From assembly GCA_949292985.1 (NCBI GenBank), contig CASFBF010000009.1, positions 1-61,547 on the forward strand: a stretch of 61,547 nucleotides of DNA, in the 5' to 3' direction. The translations under genes were made by a program, and so were the position numbers. Below are positions 37,341-44,823 of the stretch, piece by piece (the first letter of the stretch is position 1; each line of letters opens with the position of its first letter). The notes under the pieces are model-generated. The model made no database searches, was not told the origin of the DNA, and saw only the letters and a list, made by a program, of their open reading frames with translations. The DNA comes from an uncultured Bacillota bacterium (lineage in GTDB: Bacteria > Bacillota > Clostridia > Christensenellales > UBA1242).

Positions 37341-38193
37341 TAATTTGTTCTTTAATTATATTAAGTTTATTTCTTTTTAAGAATTCTTGTGTTGTTAAAC
37401 AACCAGTACGGTTTATTCGTTTCAAGTGTAATAGGGATGTGGCGTCGCCTTTTGTTAATTTATTAATCCCTTCATTGCAGGTTAAAAATGCTTTAAAACC
37501 AAGTTCGCACAAAATATCACTGCTTTCTTTTTCGTATTTACCAAAAGGGTATGCAAAAACATTGGAATTAAATCCACACTCATTTTTAAATTTATTTTCC
37601 AAACGCATAACATCTTTGGTTAAATTTGTTTTGTAATCTTCTGCACTTTCATTTGGCAATTTGCCAATGCCAAATCTCGGTTTGTAGGTGTGCATAGCAT
37701 AGGAGTGATTTCCTATTTCAAAAACTCCGCTATCTTTTAATTCTTTAATTTCTTGCCATGTAAGATAGGAATAATTTGGATTATCACAATCTCCGCTTGA
37801 AGTAGAAAATTCACAATAACAGCCTACTATATTTAAATTTGCTTTAAATCCAAGTTCTTTTAATATAGGGTAGGCGTATGTGTAGTTATTATAATGACCA
37901 TCGTCAAATGAAATAACAACTGGTTTTTTAGGTAAATCGCCTTCACCATTACAAAAATCGATTAAATCTTGAATAAATACGCTTTCATATCCAAGTTTTT
38001 TTAATTCTTGTAAATCACTTTTAAATTGGTCGGGGGAAACTATATATTGGCTTTTTCTAGATTTTATAATTGAGTGGTACATAATTATTGGAACTTCACG
38101 AAAATCATTTTCTGCGTGACAAATACTGATGTGCTGTGGTGGGGTAAAAAGCATAGATATTATTAAAACTGTTACAATAATAAATTTTTTCAT
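37333..38193 (-). CDS. Secreted polysaccharide deacetylase (NodB family)
   Basis: A 286-residue exported hydrolase. The N-terminal signal peptide or anchor (MKKFIIVTVLIISMLFTPPQ) is followed by a carbohydrate esterase 4 domain: VPIIMYHSI, VISFDDGHY (metal/catalytic Asp), and the metal-binding HSYAMH in EIGNHSYAMHT. A later AYPFGKYEKES strand is typical. Substrate may be peptidoglycan or another surface glycan. Upstream in-frame codons run through the terminator and a broken tRNA copy, so the ATG at 38193 is preferred. Confidence 0.88.
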   Translation of the reverse strand: MKKFIIVTVLIISMLFTPPQHISICHAENDFREVPIIMYHSIIKSRKSQYIVSPDQFKSDLQELKKLGYESVFIQDLIDFCNGEGDLPKKPVVISFDDGHYNNYTYAYPILKELGFKANLNIVGCYCEFSTSSGDCDNPNYSYLTWQEIKELKDSGVFEIGNHSYAMHTYKPRFGIGKLPNESAEDYKTNLTKDVMRLENKFKNECGFNSNVFAYPFGKYEKESSDILCELGFKAFLTCNEGINKLTKGDATSLLHLKRINRTGCLTTQEFLKRNKLNIIKEQIKK

Positions 38194-38220
38194 AAATTTA
38201 TTATTTGCAAAAGAATAAAA

Positions 38221-38244
38221 AAAATCGATAATAAATATCGATTT
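38221..38244 (-). terminator. Terminator after the partial tRNA-Gly copy
   Basis: AAATCGATA / TATCGATTT stem, T tract on the minus strand, just after the CCA of the partial copy. Confidence 0.7.
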
Positions 38245-38251
38245 AAAAAAA

Positions 38252-38283
38252 TGGAGCGGAAGACGGGATTCGAACCCGCAACC
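38252..38283 (-). pseudogene. 3' half of tRNA-Gly(CCC), duplicated fragment
   Basis: On the minus strand this piece reproduces the T arm, acceptor 3' strand and CCA of the intact tRNA-Gly(CCC) 127 bases upstream (GGTTGCGGGTTCGAATCCCG, then TCTTCCGCTCCA), with one T-loop compensatory change. The 5' half is missing and replaced by the hairpin-rich insert. Confidence 0.85.
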
Positions 38284-38410
38284 GCTACGCAAACTGCACT
38301 CTGACTCACTTTGCGAGGCAAAGTTCGGCGCTTCGTTTGTTTGCTTCGCACCCCAAAATTACTTTGTAATTTCGTGGACCCCACAAAAGCTGAGGGTTGC
38401 GATTTAGTTT
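38284..38410 (-). repeat. Hairpin-rich insert between tRNA-Gly(CCC) and its 3'-half copy
   Basis: Contains, in minus order, an inverted copy of the anticodon/variable region (38401-38387, complementary to 38436-38450), a hairpin in the segment 38382-38351 (GGGGTCC, ACGAAATTAC-AAA-GTAATTTTG, GGGTGC), and a perfect 7-bp hairpin ACTTTGC-CTC-GCAAAGT (38324-38308). CGCAACC at its start and GGTTGCG at its end bracket the whole insert. Confidence 0.75.
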
Positions 38411-38485
38411 TGGAGCGGAAGACGGGGCTCGAACCCGCAACCCTCAGCTTGGGAAGCTGATGCCATACCATTAGGCCACTCCCGC
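38411..38485 (-). tRNA. tRNA-Gly (anticodon CCC), CCA encoded
   Basis: Acceptor GCGGGAG / CTTCCGC, anticodon stem TCAGC / GCTGA with loop TTCCCAA, T arm GCGGGTTCGAGCCCCGT. Intact. Confidence 0.96.
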
Positions 38486-38530
38486 ATCCATATTATTTTA
38501 TTAAAATTTTGATTTTTAGTCAATTATTTA

Positions 38531-38562
38531 AACAAAAAAACCGAGCAATATGCCCGGTTTTA
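38531..38562 (-). terminator. Terminator after tRNA-Leu(AAG)
   Basis: AAAACCG-GGC / GC-CGGTTTT-type stem with a loop of ATATT and a T tract on the minus strand. Confidence 0.75.
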
Positions 38563-38564
38563 TT

Positions 38565-38646
38565 TGGTGCGAGTGGTGGGACTTGAACCCACACTCTTTC
38601 GAACACGCCCCTTAAACGTGCGCGTCTGCCATTCCGCCACACTCGC
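38565..38646 (-). tRNA. tRNA-Leu (anticodon AAG), CCA encoded
   Basis: Class II tRNA: acceptor GCGAGTG / CACTCGC, D-arm identical in style to tRNA-Leu(TAA), anticodon stem CACGT / GCGTG with loop TTAAGGG, variable arm, T arm GTGGGTTCAAGTCCCAC. Position 34 is A, which would need deamination to inosine. Aligning with the TAA isoacceptor fixes the loop boundaries. Confidence 0.88.
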
Positions 38647-38799
38647 AAACGTTTCACTTTGCTGAGAACATTATAGATTATACAGTTTATTAACATTTAT
38701 GTCAACCGTTTTTTTGTTTTTTTTGTATACTTTCATATATTTTTTTTGCTAGATTTTATTAACAATGCATGTATAAATTTTTCAATTTAATGCCAACAA

Positions 38800-38826
38800 A
38801 AAAACATCTTAAAAGATGTTTTTTTA
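38800..38826 (-). terminator. Terminator after the SHOCT membrane gene
   Basis: AAAAACATCTT / AAGATGTTTTT stem with T tract on the minus strand. Confidence 0.85.
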
Positions 38827-39657
38827 TAATTCTTTATCTAATAATTCTTTTTTTCTTTTTTCATATTCATCTTCTGTGATAAAATTTTTATCTTTTAAAG
38901 ATTTAAGTTTTGATAATTTTTCTTCTAAATCATCTTCAACTTTTTTTTCTGTATTAGTTGGGATAGGTGATTGTTGATAAGAATTGAATCTGCTGTTAAA
39001 ACGATTTAATCTTTGTTGGCGCTCTTCTTGATCTTTTTGTAACATTTCAATTGCTTCAGGTGTTTCTAAAAAGTCTGGATCTTTGAAAACATATGAATAC
39101 AAAATATAAAAAATTGTTGTAATACCAAGAAGATAGTTTGAAACACAAAGTAAATATACAAAAGCTTGATTTTCTGACAACGCTGTTAGTAAAACTGCTA
39201 TGCCACTTAAAGCCCAAAATATAGCAATTAAAAGTTCTGCAAACGCATTAAATCTTTTGTTTTTAAATCCAAAACCAGCAATAACCATTTTCCATATTGC
39301 AAAAGCAAGGGCGAAAACAAATATAAAGTATCTTAAATCGAATTGAGCTTCTCTGATTAGAAGAAAAACCAATGCTGATATGGCAACTAAAACAGTTAAA
39401 CAAATGTTAAATATACCATCAGCACAAAGATATTTCTTCTGACTTTTATAGTCAAAAAAGATTTTAATTTGCATAGAACCTAAAAATATTCCAACTATGA
39501 ACACTATAACACTGGAACCAATTACAGAAATATTTAAAAAGTTACCACTCATCAAACCGATTATTACTAAAACAATTAAAGCAATTCCAATTAATACACT
39601 TGTTACAACAGAAAAAACTTTTGTATCTTTTGTTAAAAATTTATTTTTTTCAGTCAT
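38824..39657 (-). CDS. Multi-pass membrane protein with C-terminal SHOCT motif
   Basis: A 277-residue protein with six predicted membrane helices (about 14-200), spaced in pairs as in HdeD/DUF308-like proteins, followed by a Gln/Arg-rich linker and a SHOCT motif at the end (LEEKLSKLKSLKDKNFITEDEYEKRKKELL core). SHOCT motifs are short oligomerisation or tethering modules. Function unknown. It follows the YugP-like gene by 12 bases in an operon; SD AGGAG. Confidence 0.7.
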   Translation of the reverse strand: MTEKNKFLTKDTKVFSVVTSVLIGIALIVLVIIGLMSGNFLNISVIGSSVIVFIVGIFLGSMQIKIFFDYKSQKKYLCADGIFNICLTVLVAISALVFLLIREAQFDLRYFIFVFALAFAIWKMVIAGFGFKNKRFNAFAELLIAIFWALSGIAVLLTALSENQAFVYLLCVSNYLLGITTIFYILYSYVFKDPDFLETPEAIEMLQKDQEERQQRLNRFNSRFNSYQQSPIPTNTEKKVEDDLEEKLSKLKSLKDKNFITEDEYEKRKKELLDKEL

Positions 39658-39669
39658 ATTTACTCCTTT

Positions 39670-40422
39670 TTACTTTTTAACAAAGATTTTCAGCGAACCG
39701 AATATTATGCTTAAAACAAAGAACAATAATTCAAAGGCATTAAATATAGCGTTGATTGCATAAAGTTTTTTCCACGCCGAAAACAATTTTGAAATTTTCT
39801 TTTCTTCTTGTTCATTTAATATTCCCATACTACAAATAATTTCTTTGCCATAAGTTAAAGCTTTAGTTTCAAGCCTTAATGAAATCATTGATAATATGAA
39901 ACAAAAAATTGTAATAGCTAAACCAACACAAGCAAAAATTAGAGTGATCATTCCTATTGAACTTGTAGAAACTAAATCTACAATCATTCCTATTATAACG
40001 ATAGGTAAGAATAAAACTGGAAGCCAACCAAAATATCTGTTAAAAGCAATTGAACCAATGTTTTTTGCACCTTCTTGGTGAAGTTTGCTTATGCCGACTA
40101 ATTTGCACGCAACAGCCAAACTAGTTATTGTCGATCTTTTTGCTGTCAACCAACTTAGCCTAATTGTTTTTGTTTTTCTTTTGTATGTGTTGCCTAAAAA
40201 CAGACTTGCAAAGAAACCTAATTTTTTAACTTCCACTTCTGGCAAACCGTTTTCATCAAGCAATAGCCGTGTGTAATCTTCAATTGGTTTATTTATATCC
40301 AATTTTTTTAAACTGAACCAAACTGTAATCCTATTGGCATTCCATCTAATAAATCCAGCGATGCAGAATAAGATAAACAAAATACCAAGAACGACAAGCA
40401 AAATTATTAAATAAATGTTCAT
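39670..40422 (-). CDS. YugP-like membrane protein lacking the HEXXH zinc site
   Basis: A 250-residue protein with four to five membrane helices. Its order of segments follows the YugP (Zn_peptidase_2) family: N-terminal helix, a strand DENGLPEVEVKKLG, a basic segment with TKTIRLS, then LAVACKLVGISKL, then paired helices and a C-terminal GILNEQEEKKISKLFSAWKKLYA. In active members the central segment reads AVAAHEVGHAIQ; here the His, Glu and His positions are Lys, Leu and Ile. I infer a non-catalytic relative. It leads a two-gene minus-strand operon. Confidence 0.6.
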   Translation of the reverse strand: MNIYLIILLVVLGILFILFCIAGFIRWNANRITVWFSLKKLDINKPIEDYTRLLLDENGLPEVEVKKLGFFASLFLGNTYKRKTKTIRLSWLTAKRSTITSLAVACKLVGISKLHQEGAKNIGSIAFNRYFGWLPVLFLPIVIIGMIVDLVSTSSIGMITLIFACVGLAITIFCFILSMISLRLETKALTYGKEIICSMGILNEQEEKKISKLFSAWKKLYAINAIFNAFELLFFVLSIIFGSLKIFVKK

Positions 40423-40540
40423 ATTTCCTCCTTAACTATATTATACAGAATAAATATAAAAACTCAAAGTAATTTTATCATAAATTTAAACGAAATAAAC
40501 AGCATTTTTTGGTAAAAATTGAAGTTTTAAATTTAATTTC

Positions 40541-40583
40541 AAAAAAAGGACGAAAAATAAAGATTTTATTTTCGGTCTTTTTT
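40541..40583 (-). terminator. Probable terminator after the SpoU methyltransferase
   Basis: An imperfect stem of AAAAAGGACGAAAAATAAA against TTTTATTTTCGGTCTTTTT, T tract on the minus strand. Confidence 0.5.
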
Positions 40584-40645
40584 GTTGTTTTAGAGTAAAA
40601 TTTAGTTGTAAAAAATTATTTTATTAAAGATCTAATTGATAATAA

Positions 40646-41170
40646 TTAACATTTTTGTGAAAGATAGTCTTCACAGCACTTATAAAGGGTTATTGCTAAG
40701 GCTGTGGATACATTTAACGATGAATTATTACCGTACATATCAATATGTGTGTGTAATTTTGAGTTGTCCAGTGCATATTGAGATACTCCATATCTCTCAT
40801 TGCCTAAAATAAGGGCGATTTTTGAATATTTAGCAAAATCTATATTTCGTAAGGGTTTGCTGTCATCACAGATTTCAACACATATTGGTGTATAATCTCC
40901 ATTTTCTATACAAAAAAAAGCCTCTTCTATTGTAGAGAAAAATTGGTGTGGCACTGTTTTTGAACAGTTTCTCGCAGTTTTTTCAATTTTTTTATTGTCA
41001 ATATTTTTATTAGTTACTATTAAAATTTTTTCTACATTAAATGCATCCGCCAACCTAAAAGCAGAGCCGATGTTTTCTTCGTGCTCTAAATTTTCTAATA
41101 TTAATATAATATTAGGCTTAAAATGTTTTTGTTGTGCTTTGAATTCTACGTGGTTTAATTGTTTACTCAT
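40646..41170 (-). CDS. SpoU/TrmH-family RNA 2'-O-ribose methyltransferase
   Basis: A 174-residue SPOUT-class enzyme using SAM. Motif 1 HEENIGSAFRLADAF, motif 2 IALILGNERYGVS, motif 3 SSLNVSTALAITLY are all present and form the deep trefoil knot. It is a minimal form without an added RNA-binding domain. The target (tRNA or rRNA) cannot be assigned. SD AGGTGA before the ATG. Confidence 0.9.
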   Translation of the reverse strand: MSKQLNHVEFKAQQKHFKPNIILILENLEHEENIGSAFRLADAFNVEKILIVTNKNIDNKKIEKTARNCSKTVPHQFFSTIEEAFFCIENGDYTPICVEICDDSKPLRNIDFAKYSKIALILGNERYGVSQYALDNSKLHTHIDMYGNNSSLNVSTALAITLYKCCEDYLSQKC

Positions 41171-41304
41171 ATTTCACCTAAATATATTTGTAATTTAATA
41201 TGTAATTAGTATAGTTGAATTAGTATGCTCGATTATATTAGCGTGAATGGGATTTTGTAAAAATTGCATCGTTCCCGCGTGTTATAAGTATAGGTGCTTG
41301 GAAA

Positions 41305-41328
41305 TAAAAAAATGGCATAACTGCCAAA
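41305..41328 (-). terminator. Terminator after the partial tRNA-Ile copy
   Basis: TTTGGCA-GTTA-TGCCA then TTTTTTT on the minus strand. It resembles the terminator of the intact tRNA-Ile, as if duplicated with the tRNA 3' half. Confidence 0.75.
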
Positions 41329-41340
41329 TTATTAAAATTT

Positions 41341-41419
41341 TGGTAGTCGTGAGTGGACTTGAAATAAGGTTCCCTTAAAATTTTTATTTTAAGGGTAAAG
41401 CCACCGACCCCCACCTTTG
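41341..41419 (-). pseudogene. 3' half of tRNA-Ile with a hairpin inserted in the T loop
   Basis: On the minus strand: AAGGTGGGGGTCGGTGG, then about 37 foreign bases with a stem of CCCTTAAAAT / ATTTTAAGGG type (41372-41395), then TCAAGTCCACTCACGACTACCA in two pieces. The acceptor 3' strand and CCA match the intact tRNA-Ile 153 bases upstream. Confidence 0.85.
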
Positions 41420-41533
41420 AGAGCAAAAGCTGAAATTAAAAAGATTTTGCGAAGTGGCGTTAAGGGTGGTGCCAACCTGGCAAAGCTTAGCTTTGCACTT
41501 GCTGAAAAGCAAGTATAAGGTGGGGGGTATGTA
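41420..41533 (-). repeat. Hairpin-rich insert between tRNA-Ile and its 3'-half copy
   Basis: Contains an inverted copy of the anticodon region (plus strand ATAAGGTGGGGGG at 41515-41527), two tandem perfect 7-bp hairpins (41480-41514: GCAAAGC-TTA-GCTTTGC and ACTTGCT-GAAA-AGCAAGT), and a direct copy of the anticodon 5' stem (41460-41473). Confidence 0.75.
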
Positions 41534-41561
41534 ATAAAAAACTTGGCAAAGTTGCCAAGAT
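41534..41561 (-). terminator. Terminator after tRNA-Ile
   Basis: CTTGGCAA / TTGCCAAG 8-bp perfect stem with a T run on the minus strand. Confidence 0.8.
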
Positions 41562-41571
41562 GCTTATTTGG

Positions 41572-41648
41572 TGGTAGTCGTGAGTGGACTCGAACCACCG
41601 ACCCCCACCTTATCAGGGTGGTGCTCTAACCGACTGAGCTACACGACT
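41572..41648 (-). tRNA. tRNA-Ile (anticodon GAT), CCA encoded
   Basis: Acceptor AGTCGTG / CACGACT, D-arm GCTCAGTCGGTTAGAGC, anticodon stem CCACC / GGTGG with loop CTGATAA, T arm GGTGGTTCGAGTCCACT. Intact. Confidence 0.96.
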
Positions 41649-41687
41649 ATATTCGGTTTGTGTCGCATTGATTTATTTTTATCTAAC

Positions 41688-41794
41688 GGTGGCGCCACCT
41701 TAGAAGAACCTGCCTTACGGCAGAACCTTGGCGTTCGGTTTCTTACGAAACCTCGGCAACAGGGTGGTGCTCTAACCGACTGAGCTACACTACT
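41688..41794 (-). pseudogene. 5' half of tRNA-Ile with an insert in the anticodon loop
   Basis: On the minus strand the acceptor 5' strand, D-arm and anticodon 5' stem of tRNA-Ile are reproduced (41794-41760), broken in the anticodon loop by about 57 bases, then TAAGGTGG (anticodon 3' stem) follows. The insert has two hairpins with GTAA loops: GGTTTC-GTAA-GAAACC (41752-41737) and CTGCC-GTAA-GGCAG (41723-41710). It ends in the palindrome GGTGGCGCCACC (41688-41699). Confidence 0.8.
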
Positions 41795-41943
41795 ATACAA
41801 GATAAGTTTTGCAACTTATTGCGACTGTTTAATTATACATTATATAAAACATGTTTGTCAATTATTTTTCAACAATTTTTTTATTTATTTAGTGCTCTAA
41901 TCAAATAAAAATGTGATAATATTTTTGGTGGGGGTGTAGTTAT

Positions 41944-42117
41944 ATGAACGAAATAAAAGGAAATGAAGAAAATACATTGGATTATTTTGGATATACCAAA
42001 GAAGAACTTGATAGGTATGAAAAAGCGATAACAAAGAAACTAAACTTGCAAAAACAACAAAAGCCAAAAAACGCCCAAAGTGATTATGACAAAAAAGAGA
42101 TAGGTTTAGAAAAATAA
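41944..42117 (+). CDS. Small hydrophilic protein, 57 residues
   Basis: ATG at 41944 opens a 57-codon frame (MNEIKGNEENTLDYFGYTKE...), ending TAA at 42117 directly before a strong terminator. The product is charged, Lys/Glu/Gln-rich and helical, with a YFGYTKEELDRYEKA segment. Upstream GGTGGGGGTG may act as the ribosome site and TGATAATAT as a -10. No family recognised. The tight fit to a terminator supports it as a real gene. Confidence 0.5.
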   Translation: MNEIKGNEENTLDYFGYTKEELDRYEKAITKKLNLQKQQKPKNAQSDYDKKEIGLEK

Positions 42118-42140
42118 ACGGAGCATTTGCTCCGTTTTTT
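42118..42140. terminator. Bidirectional terminator
   Basis: ACGGAGC-ATTT-GCTCCGT flanked by A and T tracts, between convergent genes. Confidence 0.85.
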
Positions 42141-43614
42141 AATTAAACAAATTGTTTGTTTCAAAATATGGTTCGCTGGAAAGGTAGATTCCAAGTTTTT
42201 TCAGTGTAAGTTCATCCGATGTAGGTAATATGTAAGTGGAGTGTGCTTCACACCCTTTTAGTTTTGGTATCATTTTTAAGCAATCGGCCGCTTCTTGATT
42301 TGAATTTGCGCAAATAGCAAGCGCAATCAATACATCGTCAAGCGAGAGTTGAGATGAAAGAGAACCAAGCACATCTTTTTTTAGTTTCAAAATAGGAAGC
42401 AAAATTTGGTCGCTTATTAGTGGATGGTCGTCTATATTCGCTAGCGTTTTAAGTGCATTAAGTATAACCGCACCAGCAGCAGATATGATGTTTTTTGTTT
42501 TGCCTGTTAAAATTCTGTCGTCTTCAAGTTGCAAAGCAATGCAAGGCAGGTTGCTTTCTTTGCCAACCCTTTTTGCGCTTTTAATTACTTCCAATTCGGT
42601 TGGGCTGATTTCAAGTTCGTTTAAAAGAAGTTTTACTCTGTCAACAGTATCGTAAGGGGTTTGTCCTTTTTTGTTTGCACAGGCATAATTGTAATATCTT
42701 CTTATTATTTCGTGGATAGATGCTTCGCATGCAACTTTATCATCTGTTATAGCAAATCCAACCATATTTACTCCCATATCTGTTGGAGAATAATAAATGT
42801 CTTTGCCAGTGATTTTTCTTAAAATGTTTTTAAGGACAGGGAAGACCTCGATATCACGATTATAATTAACGGCAAGTTTTCCGTATTTATTAAAATGATA
42901 TGGGTCAATCATGTTTACATCTTTAATGTCTGCTGTGGCAGCCTCATATGCCACATTGACAGGGTGCTTTAATGGTAAATTCCAAACGGGAAAGGTTTCA
43001 AATTTTGCGTATCCTGCATCAATCCCCCGTTTATATTCATGATACAACTGGCTAAGGCAGGTGGCAAGTTTTCCACTACTTGGTCCAGGCGCTGTAACAA
43101 CCACAAGCGGTCGGGAAGTTTCAATATAATCATTTGCTCCATATCCTTCTTCGGAAACAATGGTTTCTATGTCGTTAGGGTAGCCTTTTGTATATTTGTG
43201 GAAGTAAACCTTTTCACCTCTGTTTTGTAAAAGGTTTGCAAATTTTTGGGCGCTTGATTGACCTTTAAACAGGGTGATAACTATTGAAGAAACATACAGC
43301 CCCAATTTTCTAAAATTATCTATAAGTCTAAGCACTTCATTATCGTAACTTAGCCCTAAATCAGCACGAATACGGTTTTTTTCGATATCATTTGCACTTA
43401 TACACATGATGATTTCGGCTTTATCTTTCATGCTTTCTAAAAGTTTTATTTTTACATCTGGCTCAAACCCAGGCAGAACTCTGGCGGCGTGAAGGTCATC
43501 AAAAAGTTTACCACCTAACTCCAAATAAAGTTTCCCACCAAACATATCAATTCTTTCCATAATATGTTGTTTTTGTAAAGTCAAATATTTTTTGTTGTCG
43601 AAGGCTTTTTTCAT
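42139..43614 (-). CDS. DUF1846 family protein
   Basis: A 491-residue cytoplasmic protein matching the DUF1846 family in length and landmarks: GGKLYLELGGKLFDDLHAARVLPGF near residue 25, the nucleotide-style stretch VVVTAPGPSSGKLATCLSQLYHEY near 170, and STDMGVNMVGF-type SPTDMGVNMVGFAI near 280. The Gly-Ser-Gly-Lys loop suggests phosphate binding. Structures exist for the family, but the reaction is not established. SD AAGGAG; divergent from the next gene. Confidence 0.85.
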   Translation of the reverse strand: MKKAFDNKKYLTLQKQHIMERIDMFGGKLYLELGGKLFDDLHAARVLPGFEPDVKIKLLESMKDKAEIIMCISANDIEKNRIRADLGLSYDNEVLRLIDNFRKLGLYVSSIVITLFKGQSSAQKFANLLQNRGEKVYFHKYTKGYPNDIETIVSEEGYGANDYIETSRPLVVVTAPGPSSGKLATCLSQLYHEYKRGIDAGYAKFETFPVWNLPLKHPVNVAYEAATADIKDVNMIDPYHFNKYGKLAVNYNRDIEVFPVLKNILRKITGKDIYYSPTDMGVNMVGFAITDDKVACEASIHEIIRRYYNYACANKKGQTPYDTVDRVKLLLNELEISPTELEVIKSAKRVGKESNLPCIALQLEDDRILTGKTKNIISAAGAVILNALKTLANIDDHPLISDQILLPILKLKKDVLGSLSSQLSLDDVLIALAICANSNQEAADCLKMIPKLKGCEAHSTYILPTSDELTLKKLGIYLSSEPYFETNNLFN

Positions 43615-43675
43615 ATGTAACTCCTTTTTAAATACAATATTAGTATACTCTATTTCTTAAAAAGTCACTAATTAT

Positions 43676-43705
43676 TTGCAAAATTTATTTAAAATTTGTT
43701 ATACT
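43676..43705 (+). promoter_or_regulatory. Promoter of the dehydrogenase-glycosyltransferase pair
   Basis: TTGCAA (43676-43681), 18 bp, TATACT (43700-43705). Confidence 0.6.
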
Positions 43706-43736
43706 AAATTTAACACTGAAACCAAGGAGGGAAATT

Positions 43737-44813
43737 ATGTCAAAAATTACTATAGTGCAATATGGTTGTGGTAAAATGAGTGTTTACACAATGCGTTATG
43801 CACTTGAAAAAGGTGTTAAAATTGTGGGTGCTTTCGATATTGATGAAAGCAAATTTGGTAAAGATATAAGCGAAATTATGGGTCAAAAGAAAAAACTTGG
43901 GGTTAAAATACAAGATGCAAAATCTTTTGATGCGTTCCTTAAAAAGAATAAGCCTGATGTGGCAATAGTAACAACAATGAGTTTGATTTCTGATGTTGAA
44001 GATGCTCTTGCAGTTTGCGCACAAAATGGTGTTAACGCTATAACAACTTGTGAAGAGGCGTTTTATCCACAAAATTCAAACCCAACAATATTTGCAAAAA
44101 TTGATAAAGTTGCAAAAGAGAAAGGTTGCACAATTTGCGGGTGTGGATATCAAGATGTTTTTTGGGGTAATTTAATCACTGTCCTTGCTGGTGCGACACA
44201 TAACATTACAAAAATTAAGGGCAGGTCGAGTTATAATGTAGAAGACTATGGTATAGCACTTGCCAGAGCGCATGGTGCAGGGCTTACAGTTCAACAGTTT
44301 GAAAAAGATGTTGCTTCTGCTGACAACATTTCACCTTCTGCGAGAGAAAAACTTATAAAGTCAGGTCAGTTTTTGCCTAGTTATATGTGGAATGTTAATG
44401 GTTGGCTGTGTTCTCAATTAGGGCTGACAGTTAAAAGCCAAACACAAAAATGCGTGCCTGAAATTGCGAAAAGCAAAATTCATTCTGATACACTTAAAAT
44501 GGATATCAAAAAGGGCGATTGCACTGGCATGAGTGCGGTTGTTACCACAACTACAAAAGAAGGCATCGTTCTTGAAACCGAATGCGTAGGTAAGGTTTAT
44601 GATAAAACCGAATTTGACAGTAATGAGTGGACGATATATGGCGAGCCTGACACAACGGTTGTAATAAACAGACCTTCAACTGTTGAACTGACATGTGCAA
44701 GTTGCATAAACAGAATACCAGAAGTTATCAATGCGCCAAGCGGATATGTTACAACTGAAAAATTTGTTGCAAATAACTATAAAGTTAAAACGCTTGATAA
44801 GTATTTAAAATAA
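43737..44813 (+). CDS. NAD(P)-dependent dehydrogenase, 2,4-diaminopentanoate dehydrogenase/DapB-like
   Basis: A 358-residue Rossmann oxidoreductase. The N-terminal nucleotide site is IVQYGCGKMSVYTMRYA; VGAFDIDESKFGKDI and the TTCEEAFYP segment match enzymes annotated as 2,4-diaminopentanoate dehydrogenase or dihydrodipicolinate-reductase-like, which act in clostridial ornithine fermentation. No other ornithine-pathway gene lies nearby, so substrate assignment is tentative. SD AAGGAGG. Confidence 0.7.
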   Translation: MSKITIVQYGCGKMSVYTMRYALEKGVKIVGAFDIDESKFGKDISEIMGQKKKLGVKIQDAKSFDAFLKKNKPDVAIVTTMSLISDVEDALAVCAQNGVNAITTCEEAFYPQNSNPTIFAKIDKVAKEKGCTICGCGYQDVFWGNLITVLAGATHNITKIKGRSSYNVEDYGIALARAHGAGLTVQQFEKDVASADNISPSAREKLIKSGQFLPSYMWNVNGWLCSQLGLTVKSQTQKCVPEIAKSKIHSDTLKMDIKKGDCTGMSAVVTTTTKEGIVLETECVGKVYDKTEFDSNEWTIYGEPDTTVVINRPSTVELTCASCINRIPEVINAPSGYVTTEKFVANNYKVKTLDKYLK

Positions 44814-44823
44814 AAGGGAAAAG

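Noticed and set aside
41688..41794. Group I or II intron in the anticodon loop of a tRNA-Ile copy
   Set aside because: The insert is only about 57 bases with simple hairpins; no intron core, and the downstream half of the tRNA is not continuous.
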